NCBI GenBank assembly: GCA_032718475.1
Contig: JAUCBJ010009134.1
Location: forward strand, 1 to 64,000
DNA: 64,000 nucleotides
Origin: Nemertoderma westbladi
Taxonomy: Eukaryota > Xenacoelomorpha > Nemertodermatida > Nemertodermatidae
Direction of reading: 5' to 3'
In this document: positions 44,797 through 54,657 of the stretch, in pieces
Position numbering within the stretch: the first letter of the stretch is position 1
Layout: every line of letters starts with the position of its first letter
Notes under the pieces: generated by a model
The model's input: only the letters and a program-made list of their open reading frames with translations
Databases searched by the model: none
What the model was told of the DNA's origin: nothing
Position numbers and translations under genes: made by a program

Positions 44797-45777
44797 TCAA
44801 TCTCTCCAAAAATTAGACTGATCCAAGACATAGTGGTTTTTAACATTGGTCGTTTTGATATGGACTGACCCCATTGGCTTTGGCTTGTTTTTGACATATT
44901 CCAGAAAAACAGTAACAAACCATGTTTCAAAGCTGTGTCCCTCCATCCATCCACTTTGTGTTACATTGTATGTTGTCCCCTTAGGCCCTCCCTGGAGCCA
45001 TGTCACTACCATTCCGCCTCTTTCTGAGACTTTACCTTTATATAAGACATATGGTGGCATGTATGTCCCAGATGCATTTCCACAGAAGAGAACGCTGAAA
45101 CTGGTTTTGCCTTCACTGGGAAGGATATACTGTGCATCTCTAGTTCCCAACCTGTAAAAGCAATTCTTTGCCTTTGGGTCCAAATTGAGTCCAATCTCAT
45201 CGAGGTTATAAAAGCGATTGGGGCATTCACCAATGTCTAATTTCGTCACTAGATTATTAACTAACTGAAAAAATTCATCCAAAACAGTTGGATTTAGCGC
45301 TTTAGCCCTCCCAATGGTAACGTATTCGGGCTTACGCTTACTAAGTATATTTGCATGCCTCCTCTCGAAAAGGCGAATCCAGGTGTATCCCGGGGTATTA
45401 TTTTTAAACCTGTTTGCTTTTCCTGATGCATCAAGGTATGTTTTGATAACATGCACCAATTGGTCCCGGGTCAGTGGCCAACCACATTCACCTAAGTAAA
45501 TTAATGCGGCAACAACATATTTCTCAACCTCCTCTGATAACAATGGTGGTGCACCACGCCCAAAGTGGTTATGTCTACCTTCTTTCATTGGCCGTTTTCT
45601 CGATCCACTGAAATCATCTAGCACCCATCTAGATAGAGTACTTTTTGGTACCTTGTACCTCAATGCAACCTCACGCAACGATCCTTCATTTGTAGGATCC
45701 TTATAATGTTTTACCGCTTGGAGAAGTTTTTCTTCTGTATAGTTATCGACTGTTTTCTGCTTGAAAGTAATCGGCAT
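44797..45777 (-). pseudogene. Truncated pogo/Tigger-like transposase
   Basis: A 326-codon frame open from ATG 45777. Residues 33-52 (LREVALRYKVPKSTLSRWV) form a Psq-type helix-turn-helix and residues 90-160 a CENP-B-like DNA-binding domain (TPGYTWIRLFERR). DDE_1 begins with FYNLDEIGLNLDP (first catalytic D at residue 193), then FCGNASGTYMPPYVLYKG and SGWMEG. The last 20 residues depart from the family and the frame stops before the expected D-G-H second catalytic motif, so it is C-terminally truncated though otherwise uninterrupted. Confidence 0.8.
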
Positions 45778-45955
45778 ATTCAGATATGGTATATAATGTT
45801 AGTTTAAGACCAGATTAAGTCTATTAGGCCTAGTTAGTTCTGTAGTTAGCACTCCTTCAATGTGCAATATGTGTCAGCCGGTACATAAAATCAACTTCAC
45901 AAATCCAGCAATCAGAATCATTCTGCATTCAGCCTCTCATATATAGGCTATATAG

Positions 45956-46225
45956 TAGGGTGGAGTGAAAAATGTAATTTTTGGCGGGCCTATAAACGGA
46001 CCTATATATCAAATTAAAATCAGCCAAATTTGATCGAGATCTGTCAAGGGGATCATCTGTCATACTCAACTTATATTTTTCAACTTTTGGGCACATTTTG
46101 GACTATATTTGCGCTTTTGTGGTCTCTAGCAAAATTTGCGTTGTAACGCTCGGATGTAAAAAAAAAGTAGTTATAATTAGTTGCAAGCATTTATAGAACT
46201 ACATATAATTCATTGGCAAAGTATA
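45956..46225 (+). repeat. Left terminal inverted repeat
   Basis: Includes GATCTGTCAAGGGGATCATC, TTTGGACTATATTTGCGCTT and CATATAATTCATTGGCAAAG, all found in reverse complement in the right repeat. Small indels, for example extra residues near 45990. Confidence 0.8.
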
Positions 46226-46982
46226 GTAGTAAATTTATTGACTAATGTGTCCCTAATGTAAACACAATTGCCATTTATCTTTCCCAAAAATGAAATTAAT
46301 TTTGCTGTCCCTGAAATAATAATGTCCCTGTTAATTTTAATTAACATTTTGTTTGAGTGGGAAATTTAAATCAAATGAAACGGTTCGTGTATAGAAAAAG
46401 GTGGATTCATCTACAGTAATTAACATACTGCAGTTCAGAGTAGGCTACAATTACACACGGACTGCCTCTGATAATAAACTTGGTTTGTGATTTAAGAATG
46501 TCTGTATCTCCCAGACAAAATGAAGGTTAGCTAAATATGGGAGATAAACCTATATTATGTATCAGTAGGTAGCCAGACAACATTAAAGACAGCCTAACAG
46601 ATCTGCCACAGCCAATACTAAAACAGATAGGCCTAGCCTACTACCGTTGGAATTGATTTCCGCAACAGTGGCTTTACCTATTGTTTGTGATTTCCGATTT
46701 AAGATTACGTTTATGATAGGGTTAGGAATATTTCATAATATGACAAAAATTCTTAGGGTTAGGGTTCGAATGACATTCTGGGTTAGGGTTAGAACTGCAA
46801 TCCACAATGTAATAGAAACAAACAGATCTGAATAAACAGATATGTTAGGCTGTCTCTAATGTCTTGTGTTGGTAGGGCCAGCTACTGAACTATGGTTACA
46901 GTAATTACACTAGCACTAGGACTAGGCCTACTTGAATAATATTAATATTAGAAATAATACTAGAGGCCTATATTAATAAAAT
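46226..46982. other. 5' non-coding interior of the TIR transposon
   Basis: About 760 bp between the left TIR and the ORF, AT-rich. Two short GGGTTAGGGTT clusters near 46727-46795 resemble telomeric repeats but are only two units each. No clear TATA box or splice site decides the start. Confidence 0.5.
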
Positions 46983-49244
46983 ATGGCAACACGGTTAGCC
47001 AGTTCTCATATCTATAGCCAGCCACATCCTCTGCCTGAGTCTCAACTGCCTACAAATGGCGATGTGTTGCGCTACATTCAGCTAGTGAGATCACAAATGA
47101 AATCAGCTGCTGGATCACAGAGAGATCCCACTCATTATTCAGTTGCACAAAGTGTTGCAAAATCCGTCCAACAAATCTACACTAAAGCAAGTGTTCCAAC
47201 TGTGACTACAAAGGGTGTCATATTCAAAACACTGAAACTGATGTCTGATGTTCGAAGCCAGCTTGAAAAGGTACCAGATAAACAGAGAAAAGGAGCTTCG
47301 TACTTGGCCAAACTTCAAGAATGGAAGTTAAAGTTTGAACAGCTGTTTGATATTACAGCATGCAAATGTTCTGAAAACTGCAGCTGCAGCAAGGAGAAGC
47401 AGATACCACCTATTGAACGTGAATTCTTGGCAGATCAGAGGAATGCTCGTCAGATGGTCATTGGTACAGTTGATGTCCGAGAAAGTAATAAGATTCAACG
47501 CAGAGAGGAACGGAAAAGACATGAATCATTGCTTCAATTCATTAGCCAAAACGTAACTACTGGTGACATAACTCAAGAAAACCCAGTGGACAGCAGTCAT
47601 GCTAGTTCCCATGATGTTAGCATTGGAGATGGTAGCGACTCAGATACTACATCTGATGCAAATTATGTTTGCTATCATACTGCATCTACATCTACAAATA
47701 CACAAACTCGCATTGGGCTTCAATCTGTGTCCCGTGAAGCTGAGAGATATGGAATCTTGGACCGTGCTGCCGCAGCTATAGCAACAGCAGCAGTAATTTA
47801 TGTCACAGGAGAATTTCATTTGAGTAATGTGATTGACCGTAGCAAGATTCGTAGGTCAAGGAAGAGACTACGAGATGAAACAAATGAAGCATGCCATATG
47901 GAACGTCAATCAACACCTCCTAAAGCACTGTTCTTTGATGGGCGCAGAGACAGTACCTTAGTGAGGGACCCAGCCACTGGGAACGTTAAAATGGCTAGAG
48001 AAGAGCACTATGTGCTTGTAGGTGAGCCAAATAATGTGTTTCTTGGTCATGTATCACCTCCAACTGGATCTTCATCTTCCATATGCCGTGAGATTGTTGG
48101 ATTCTTTGGAGATTCTGAGTTGAATTTATCAAGGGTGGAAGCTTTAGGTTGTGATGGAACCAACGTTAATACGGGAAGGATTGGAGGTGTTATAAGGCTG
48201 CTAGAGGAACATATACAATCTCCAGTGCAATGGATCATCTGCTTACTGCACATTAAAGAGCTGCCACTACGGCATTTAGTACATCAGTTAGATGGTCCAA
48301 CTGAAGGCCCAAACTCCTTCAAAGGGCCTATTGGGAAACAGATCAAGTCATCCACAGCTCTTCTTAATTTACCAAAGGCAAATTATACAAAGCTAGATTC
48401 TGACAACTTTCCCGAAATGCCTGAGAGCATATCATCAGATCTAAGCACAGATCAGAAATATCTCTATCAGATCTGCCAAGCAATCATCTCAGGTGTGTGT
48501 AGTGGTAGATTGATAGCTCTAGAACCTGGGAGACTCTCACACTCACGGTGGGTGACAATGGCCAATAGAATCTGTCGATTATATATCGGTACTCCTGACC
48601 CATCAGCCACCCTCAATGAACTTGTTTGCTATATCATCAAGGTATATGCTCCTGTGTGGTTCCTTATCAAGAAGAACCAAATGCTGAAGGATGGAGCTAT
48701 AAATTTTTTCTTTCTCTTGAACTGGAGCCGGTCGTTTTCTGTTGAGATCAGACAGATAGTCGACCCTGTGCTTCAGCGGAATGCCTATCATGCACATCCC
48801 GAGAGTATTCTGATAGCGATGCTGCATGATGATCGACCATCTATTCGCCAGTTGGCTGTTCGTCGAATAATAAAGTGTCGAGAATCAGCCACAAAGCATT
48901 CAGGCATTGTGCGGCAGTTTGTTGTGCCATGTCTTAATTTTGATGCTGGCGATTACAATGAAATGGTTGATTGGTGGTCTCCATCATCAAACGTTGTCAC
49001 TGAACCCCCTCTTACGATTTCTCTTTCAAATGTTGAGCTGCAGCAGTTTGCTGATTCAAAGCCTCCAGATACTTTTGCACCATATCATTGCCACACCCAG
49101 GGAGTTGAGAGAATGATCAAACTGCTCACTGAGGCTTCTATAAATGTGGTTGGATCAGAGGCAAGAAATGGTGTCGTTCATAACAAAATCATGGCAATGG
49201 CACAGCGCCCCATATTCGATACCAAACAAGACTTCAAACTATAG
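46983..49244 (+). CDS. Putative DDE-like transposase, 753 aa, unnamed family
   Basis: Intact from ATG 46983 to TAG 49244. Residues 127-136 hold CKCSENCSC, a compact cysteine cluster. Residues 175-245 are polar and probably disordered. The putative catalytic core reads FFDGRRDST (D319), LGCDGTNVNTG (D391), IICLLHIKELPLRH (C420/H423, comparable to the C-x2-H insertion start of hAT proteins), LSHSRWVTMANR (~519-530) and CHTQGVERMIKLLTEAS (E709). This order of D, D, C/H and late E resembles hAT and related alpha-insertion DDE enzymes, and the 8-bp flanks agree, but the local motifs are not canonical hAT. Similar proteins are, to my knowledge, common but unnamed in invertebrates. Catalytic assignments are inferred. 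Confidence 0.85.
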   Translation: MATRLASSHIYSQPHPLPESQLPTNGDVLRYIQLVRSQMKSAAGSQRDPTHYSVAQSVAKSVQQIYTKASVPTVTTKGVIFKTLKLMSDVRSQLEKVPDKQRKGASYLAKLQEWKLKFEQLFDITACKCSENCSCSKEKQIPPIEREFLADQRNARQMVIGTVDVRESNKIQRREERKRHESLLQFISQNVTTGDITQENPVDSSHASSHDVSIGDGSDSDTTSDANYVCYHTASTSTNTQTRIGLQSVSREAERYGILDRAAAAIATAAVIYVTGEFHLSNVIDRSKIRRSRKRLRDETNEACHMERQSTPPKALFFDGRRDSTLVRDPATGNVKMAREEHYVLVGEPNNVFLGHVSPPTGSSSSICREIVGFFGDSELNLSRVEALGCDGTNVNTGRIGGVIRLLEEHIQSPVQWIICLLHIKELPLRHLVHQLDGPTEGPNSFKGPIGKQIKSSTALLNLPKANYTKLDSDNFPEMPESISSDLSTDQKYLYQICQAIISGVCSGRLIALEPGRLSHSRWVTMANRICRLYIGTPDPSATLNELVCYIIKVYAPVWFLIKKNQMLKDGAINFFFLLNWSRSFSVEIRQIVDPVLQRNAYHAHPESILIAMLHDDRPSIRQLAVRRIIKCRESATKHSGIVRQFVVPCLNFDAGDYNEMVDWWSPSSNVVTEPPLTISLSNVELQQFADSKPPDTFAPYHCHTQGVERMIKLLTEASINVVGSEARNGVVHNKIMAMAQRPIFDTKQDFKL

Positions 49245-49351
49245 AGCAAAACTGACCAAAAGTTCTGGTTAAATGAACAACTTACTATAACATACCGGAC
49301 ACCGGTATGTCATAGGCATCTATTTTCAATATGCCACATTACTCTATATAC

Positions 49352-49630
49352 TTTGCCAATTAATTATATGTAGTTCTGTACATGCTTGCAAGAAATTACA
49401 ACTATTTCTTTTACATTCGAGCGTTCCAACGTCACTTTTTCTAAAGACCGCAAAAGCGCTAAGATAGTCCAAAATGTGCCAAAAAGTTGAAAAATATAAG
49501 TCGAGTATGACAGATGATCCCCTTGACAGATCTCGATCACATTTGGCTGAATTTCATTTGACATATAGGTCCGTATTTTCCCACACTTCCAAGGGGGTAT
49601 GTCAAAAATTACATTTTTCACTCCACCCTA
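49352..49630 (-). repeat. Right terminal inverted repeat
   Basis: Reverse-complement partner of 45956-46225, ending CATTTTTCACTCCACCCTA. It carries an additional TCCAAGGGGGTATG near 49587-49600 that is shortened in the left repeat. Confidence 0.8.
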
Positions 49631-49799
49631 CTATATAGTCTAATAGTAGGCCTACATCTACAAAGTACAGAAATGCAACAAACAAACTACTGAATTAGCT
49701 GTAACTGTAAGCCAAACTGTCTGTCAAATACACTAACTGTCCCAAATTTGAACATGCTGTCCCGAATTTGACCTGACCCGAATTTGAATAGTTTACCCT

Positions 49800-50225
49800 A
49801 CTGCTATAGCCTAATGTATGAAATTAACAAAAACTGATAAAATAATATAAAAAAGCCAGTACCGGTACCGTATATAATAAATCAAAGCTTAGCTTATTAG
49901 ACATATTACACAGTATTGGGCGACAGGAAAGTACCGTACTTAAACTGTAGTTAATAATTTTTATAGCCCTGTAGCCTACAGGTACTACTTATATTGATAT
50001 ATTACTATTATACATAATATATTCAGTATTAGGCCTATAGGCAGATATGCCCTACAGCCCTAAGTTAATATGGCAGTATGGTAGGCCTATATAATAGGGC
50101 AGTGCGTTTTTCACTTCTTTTTCGATTTTAGTGTTCTACTGATCCGCAGAAGTTGCCAAATAAAATTAAGGCCAAATAAATTTCAACAATATCTTGACGG
50201 ATCCCAAGCAGCCAAGCAGCCGAGG
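49800..50225. repeat. Dispersed repeat, inverted partner at 63512-63935
   Basis: The phrases GGGCAGTGCGTTTTTCACTT, TAGTGTTCTACTGATCCGCA and GACGGATCCCAAGCAGCC recur in reverse complement at 63512-63650. Similarity continues outward over GGCCTATA-rich sequence to 63935. A second shared block (GTCCACATGTTAAACTAACT with GGTGGTGGTGG) lies at 50450-50520 and 63060-63117. No coding. Confidence 0.75.
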
Positions 50226-50564
50226 GGGGTTTTAAACACACTTTGGGCAAATGTGTACAACACGCACATTTCACTCAATGAGTATAAATAGTTACTGTGT
50301 TTTTAGTGTGGAAATTGTGCGGTATTTTCGCCTGATGATGCCCTTCAAAATAAATGCGTCAATCCCACATTAATTATACACTTATCCGCATAATTTACGC
50401 ATTCCGCGTGCGATCTGCATGCGTTCCGCACTTTCTTGACACACTGGGAAAGTAGGTCAGTAGGTCCACATGTTAAACTAACTGGAATTGGTGGTGGTGG
50501 TGGACAGGTAGTACGTGGCCATGTTGGCAATCCCAAGCTGCCTATTATTAATTAAACCTATTGT
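50226..50564. other. Left partner interior, no gene
   Basis: Contains the 50450-50520 block shared with 63060-63117; the 50230-50445 sequence is absent from the other copy. The minus frame 50345-50536 has no motif beyond repeat-derived proline. Confidence 0.5.
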
Positions 50565-50617
50565 ACTATTGTACTAAGACTGTACAGTCGGGGACTGTAC
50601 AGTCTTAGTACAATAGT
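50565..50617. other. 25-bp perfect palindromic hairpin
   Basis: ACTATTGTACTAAGACTGTA plus CAGTC (50565-50589) is exactly complementary to 50593-50617 with a GGG loop. It has no poly-U run or other terminator feature; it is probably a transposon end or a foldback remnant. Confidence 0.7.
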
Positions 50618-50699
50618 ACTGTCGCATTGTGTGTGTAGGCTTACACCAGTACCGTCTATTGACATATTCCATTCACTGGACTGCAGTATTTATGGATCA

Positions 50700-51537
50700 G
50701 CAGCAGCAGCGTCTTGCTGTACTGGTTCATTCACCTGAGCCTGAGGTGCCGGTATGACCAGCTGCGGCTGTTCGAGATTAACTCCACAGCCTGGGACGAT
50801 GGCTTGGCGGTGGTATTACGGATTACCGATGTCGACTGCGCGGGTTGGTTGGAGAAGGGCGATGTCTGTATGTGTAGTTCGTTCACCACTTTCGAAGTTT
50901 CCTCCTTCTTTTTGCTGGCGACTTGAACCAACCCGCCGCAGTCCAACCACCGTCCTGCCGTCGACGTTAACTCTTCCTACAATGTCCCTTACAGCCGCCC
51001 TCAGACCCTGTTGAATAATAAGGGACGCGGGAAGTTCGAGGGATGGTTGAGAAACAAATAACTTCGCCATCGCCCAGCTGGTATACTCATTCCCGATATC
51101 GATGGCATCATTATCGGGTATAATTCTCACTGAAACTGACCACCTATCCTGCGGAGGTTTCTCTACGCAGACGCAGGGTTTATTGGGTGGCGACGGTCTC
51201 AGAGGTAATCGTTAGTTGGAGGTTGTGAATTCGAAACTGGTGGTATCTGACCTGTCCGTGGAGGGAGAGATCGAAGGAGCCTGGGACCGACCGCCTGGGT
51301 GGTTGGTTGGAACGGGAACCGGACCGGACGTTCACTATGGGGTTCTCTAACTCGTTGGAGAGGAACTTCTCCAGTATGACGGGCTCCAGTACACCGACCA
51401 CCGTCCCGATAGAGAGCTTGGCGTACTGGAGGTACCGTCACGACATCGCAACCGACTCCACTAACACAACGAAAATGAAGCACAGGGACTCCGAGATGTC
51501 GCCGAGGACCAGCCTGGAAAATGTTTGCAAAAATTAA
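50700..51537. other. GC-rich island with overlapping ORFs on both strands
   Basis: About 55-60 percent GC against a window background of around 35. Frames are open on both strands: plus 50714-50926, 50754-51014 and 51307-51537; minus 50816-51130 extending in frame to about 51340 with one stop, and 51199-51744. The minus reading (NDAIDIGNEYTSWAMAKLFV and so on) looks protein-like but matches nothing I recognise. It may be an exon remnant of a host gene or of a GC-rich element; it cannot be decided by eye. Confidence 0.35.
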
Positions 51538-51712
51538 AACGCGTTGTGCGCGGTAAAATAATGGGTGCGCGTGCTCATGCGCAGAAAAGGCCAAAAACGT
51601 GCGCCGTGCGCCCACAGAGCAAGCCACATGTGCGCGCTTGCGCACACATGGCATATGTGTACGCGCTTGCGCGCACATGGCGTGTGTGTGCGCGCTCTTG
51701 CGCGCCAAAAAT
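51538..51712. repeat. 29-bp tandem repeat of alternating purine-pyrimidine
   Basis: TGCGCGCTTGCG-like cores begin at 51631, 51660 and 51689, exactly 29 bp apart, inside a 175-bp stretch of GTGCGC/TGCGCA alternation. Such DNA can adopt a left-handed (Z) conformation. Minus-strand ORFs here are translations of the repeat. Confidence 0.85.
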
Positions 51713-51869
51713 TTTCCTGTTTTCTGCACATATGCTGAAAACATATGTAAGTACGGAAATTTTAATTGACATATGTATTGTCTTGTATGTATTTATGTTG
51801 TCATATGCATTCGTGGCAGGTTATTTCAACTATTTCGTTTTCGATTTCCATACTTACATATTGTTCGCG

Positions 51870-52760
51870 CTTTCAGACCTTTAGCAGTTTAACCTGCCAA
51901 TTTTAGGTGTCCTCTTGTTTATAAATCGACTTTAGCCTATAACAATTATTTAATGCACAAGAAGTAACATTAGCCAAAGCCAGTCTATGCGCGATCATTC
52001 ACCCACTGTTAAGAGAGACTGGATTCGGGTGCTTTGAAGTTATTGCATTGCAGACCTACTGTATTATTCGATTGATCGTTACTATATAATCTCTGACAAT
52101 ATTATTCACTTTCGGGGAAATATTAACAGTTCCTTTGGGACGTGGCGCTTTAAGTATAAAACAGAGTTATGGCTTATACTAAACACAACGAGATGGCTAC
52201 TGATTTTCGTAAATAGCGCATTCTTTAGGAGATGCTTTATTATCTGTCACACTGCTGCATACGATTTCACACTGCTGCACACTGATCTGCTGACCGTCAC
52301 TGAATTTGACCATATATAAGGAGGATAGCAACTGACACATGTAGGGATTATGAAATAGCTTTTCATTCACACTAAAACCACTGTAAAGTAAGTCGCAATT
52401 GCTACCGGTAACAGGTCCCTCTTACCTTCAGTAATCAAGAAGATTGGGGTTTTATGATTATTTATCGGTATTCTCCAAATATAACAACATATCCATCAAC
52501 ATATAACAATTAATAACAGACAGTAAACAGAAGTAAAATAATGTGGTGATAGCCAGCCAGTATCGGTAATACCGGTACCGCAGGTGCCAAGTGACCAGTT
52601 GTTATGATTTGTTGCACAGTTGCGCAGTGCAGAGATAATAGATTTATGTTCTTATAATCAAAGCTGTCTAATGTTGGCCAAAGTCTGAAACTTCCAACAC
52701 AAGTACAGAATAATTTCCAAGCAGTTGTTCTCGCTCAGAAAGGTAAACACAAAGGTAAAC
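51870..52760 (-). repeat. LTR-like dispersed repeat, copy B (inverted)
   Basis: Reverse complement of 1080-1985. On the minus strand the same TATA-like TATATATG and AATAAA signals are kept. A GTGTGCAGCAGTGTG-type segment corresponds to copy A's GTGAAGTAGTGTG. It differs from copy A by many substitutions, so the two inserted independently or long ago. Confidence 0.6.
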
Positions 52761-52904
52761 TCGTATTGCCCTTAGTGCGTAATGACATACTTTATGAATG
52801 CCCCCTTATGCGAAAGCCACCTCGTGGAGGGGTGAAGGGACCTTTCTTTATTCAGTGCAATAATTAATCTATTTCCAATTCAGTACAATAAGATAAATTT
52901 CACA

Positions 52905-53145
52905 GCGTCTAGATAAAAATTTATCCCTCTCCAGGGGAAATTTGACGCAAATTACAGCTGTTAACTCTCAAAAACAAAACTGTAACCTATTCTATTGTGT
53001 TTAGTTTATTGTTTTGGTTAAAATAACGTGCTACTGTAACCTGCTCCTTTCCATAAATTGAGAATTTAACATGGGGATCAGGGGGATTTAACAGGCGGGA
53101 TATTAATTTGCCAAGGCGGGTTTTGCGTCGAGTTTCCCCCTCCCT
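52905..53145 (-). repeat. Dispersed repeat, inverted partner of 14285-14545
   Basis: Includes CCTCTCCAGGGGAAATTTGA, ATTGTGTTTAGTTTATTG and AACCTGCTCCTTTCC, each complementary to the other copy. It ends in pyrimidine-rich CCCCCTCCCTCCCCCC near 53137-53150, the counterpart of a G-rich end at 14302. Confidence 0.65.
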
Positions 53146-53224
53146 CCCCCCTGTCTTTATTTTGGAGTATGATGTACCACGAGAATTTTCCCATTAACCT
53201 GTGTGTATCTTTCCGAAACAAAAC

Positions 53225-53335
53225 CGAAAACAGTTGCTGATTGGATTGCTAATTTGGTAGTGAAATCATTCTATTGGCTAATCATCCATGAGAACTCTGT
53301 ATATAAAGCAGTTCCACATCATTGAACACTCATTC
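53225..53335 (+). promoter_or_regulatory. CCAAT/TATA promoter-like region of a MULE-like element
   Basis: Two CCAAT-type boxes in reverse orientation (ATTGGATT near 53240, ATTGGCTAATCATCC near 53274) precede TATATAAAG at about 53300, followed by ATTGAACACTCATTC. The spacing is like an RNA polymerase II promoter, about 330 bp before the ATG at 53636. Confidence 0.45.
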
Positions 53336-53496
53336 TTTGCATAGGACGACAATATTTGTTTTATTTTAGTATTCTGGCTTTTTCTATTGTTTTCAACCTC
53401 TACAATCTCACTGGATATTTCAACTGTCTTTTGTATTCTCCTGGAGTGCTATCTGATAAGCCATTTTGTTATTTGATATCATTACTCAACCAAAAC

Positions 53497-53574
53497 GGCC
53501 CTTCTAAGGGCCATTATTCCAACCTATTTCTATTTTATTTACTCTATATAACCAAAACGGTCTTTGTATGGGCC
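53497..53574 (+). other. Two histone-type stem-loops in the leader
   Basis: GGCCCT-TCTA-AGGGCC at 53497-53512 forms a perfect 6-bp stem with a 4-nt loop preceded by CCAAAAC. A second CCAAAACGG...GGGCC at 53552-53574 is a degenerate copy with a weak stem. Six-base stem, four-base loop and the A/C-rich 5' flank match the 3' end signal of replication-dependent histone mRNAs, but no histone ORF is nearby and loop position 2 is C. Confidence 0.4.
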
Positions 53575-53635
53575 ATATTTCCAAATAATAATTTTTTATT
53601 TGCTCAGTTTAATGCCAAACAATTGCATTTAAATT

Positions 53636-53842
53636 ATGCCTCGAAGTTTGAGCTTTCAAAAGACTAATAGATCCTTTCACGGTAATCGTTTCACTAGATG
53701 TTTTACACCCACTATACAGTCTGCATCATCAAAAAAACTATCTATTAGTTTAGCCCAGGATAGTGAAACTTCTAGGACTGGTTTTCATCTGATAGACTGT
53801 GAGCTGCTGAGCAGTTGCCTGAAAGAAATATTGTGTTGCTAG
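53636..53842 (+). pseudogene. MULE-like transposase N-terminal fragment
   Basis: MPRSLSFQKTNRSFHGNRFT starts at 53636 and is followed by SASSKKLSIS, then GFHLIDCELLSSCLKEILCC. This layout (basic G-N-x-F-T start, SASSKKL, GF-x-LID, then a C-x2-C) is like the start of Mutator-like transposase proteins common in invertebrates. The frame stops just after the first cysteines, and no downstream DDE motifs are seen. Assignment is moderate. Confidence 0.4.
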
Positions 53843-54465
53843 CACTGCTCCAGCAAAAATATATCCATAGAGACTGGGGAATCAACTGGCTTTACTGAAA
53901 TATTGGTATATTTCAGTAAAGTGTAACAATTGTTTCCAAAATGCCACCTGCAATGGTTCCCCAAAACTTCCACACTCTCTCAGTCATCATAGTCATCATT
54001 TATATCACCTAATACCTCTTGAATCTTGAGAAATCGCATTATATATGTTATATTTTACTCTTGGTCATTTTTTCTAAACTCCGAACTTTAAACTTGATTT
54101 ACTCGGAATCATGTTATCGCGAAGGATGGATTGCTCATGTATCTATATCTGAAGAACCCCTGAATGGTTTTGGCTGAAATTTTCTGTGTTGCTTCTGTGA
54201 ACGTTATGCATTAATTGGAACTAGAATTAACTTCTGGGTATCAGTTTTTGTTTAGTAGAGAAATTGCCTAAATTATGAATGGCAAAAAAATGGTTTCATG
54301 GATATCTAGAGAACCCTTCGTGTTATCTCACTGATTGTAGTTCTAAAGGAGATCATCTATCACAAACTATGTGGTGAAAATTTCAGACCAATTGGTCGAG
54401 CCATTCTTGAGATACAGGTACATGAAAATTGTTATTTTTAACTTATCGTCTAGGGCAGCGTATAA
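53843..54465. other. No gene recognised
   Basis: Non-coding. The stretch at about 54080-54430 contains phrases such as AACCCCTGAATGG and CCATTCTTGAGATACAG that look like transposon-associated sequence, but I have no partner copy. Confidence 0.4.
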
Positions 54466-54657
54466 TTATGGTCTGGTGCCCTTAAGTACCTCAAGATTTT
54501 TATTCAGACTCCGTATATTACAGTGAAACATGGCAATGCTTGATTTAGAATTTTGTTGGATGGATGTTAAGTCATGGTAGTATTGGGTATCTAAGCCCTG
54601 AACTGATTTCCAGTCCTGAACATGAGCAATATTTACGAAATCCGGGCATTTTTCCAT
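54466..54657 (-). pseudogene. LINE ORF2 endonuclease N-terminal fragment
   Basis: The minus frame contains SIAMFHCNIRSLNKNLEVLK, matching the opening beta-strand and catalytic asparagine (N-I-R-S-L) of APE-type LINE endonucleases. Only about 60 residues are present, followed by unrelated sequence, so it is a small truncated piece. It is not the same element as 17-22 kb, where the corresponding start is KVASYNCNSVR. Confidence 0.6.

Larger units (their letters stand above)
45956..49630 (+). mobile_element. Apparently complete DNA transposon with ~270-bp TIRs
   Basis: TAGGGTGGAGTGAAAAATG at 45956 is inverted at 49612-49630, and similarity continues inward to about 46225 on the left and 49352 on the right with ~85 percent identity. 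CTATATAG lies immediately outside both ends (45948-45955 and 49631-49638), an 8-bp repeat that fits a target duplication; being self-complementary it could instead extend the TIR. One 753-codon ORF lies between. Total length is 3675 bp. Coding is uninterrupted, so the copy may be young or recently selected. Confidence 0.85.

Noticed and set aside
46727..46795. Interstitial telomere
   Set aside because: Only two short GGGTTAGGGTT clusters separated by other sequence; too short to be an array.
47328..48827. Minus-strand and alternate-frame ORFs within the 753-codon gene
   Set aside because: Short, motif-free and fully overlapped by an intact conserved-looking frame.
51534..51772. Cysteine/histidine-rich ORFs on the minus strand
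   Set aside because: They are products of the 29-bp GC-alternating repeat, open in several frames at once.
53225..53600. Histone gene
   Set aside because: No histone-fold coding sequence lies between the promoter-like region and the stem-loops; a MULE-like ATG follows instead.
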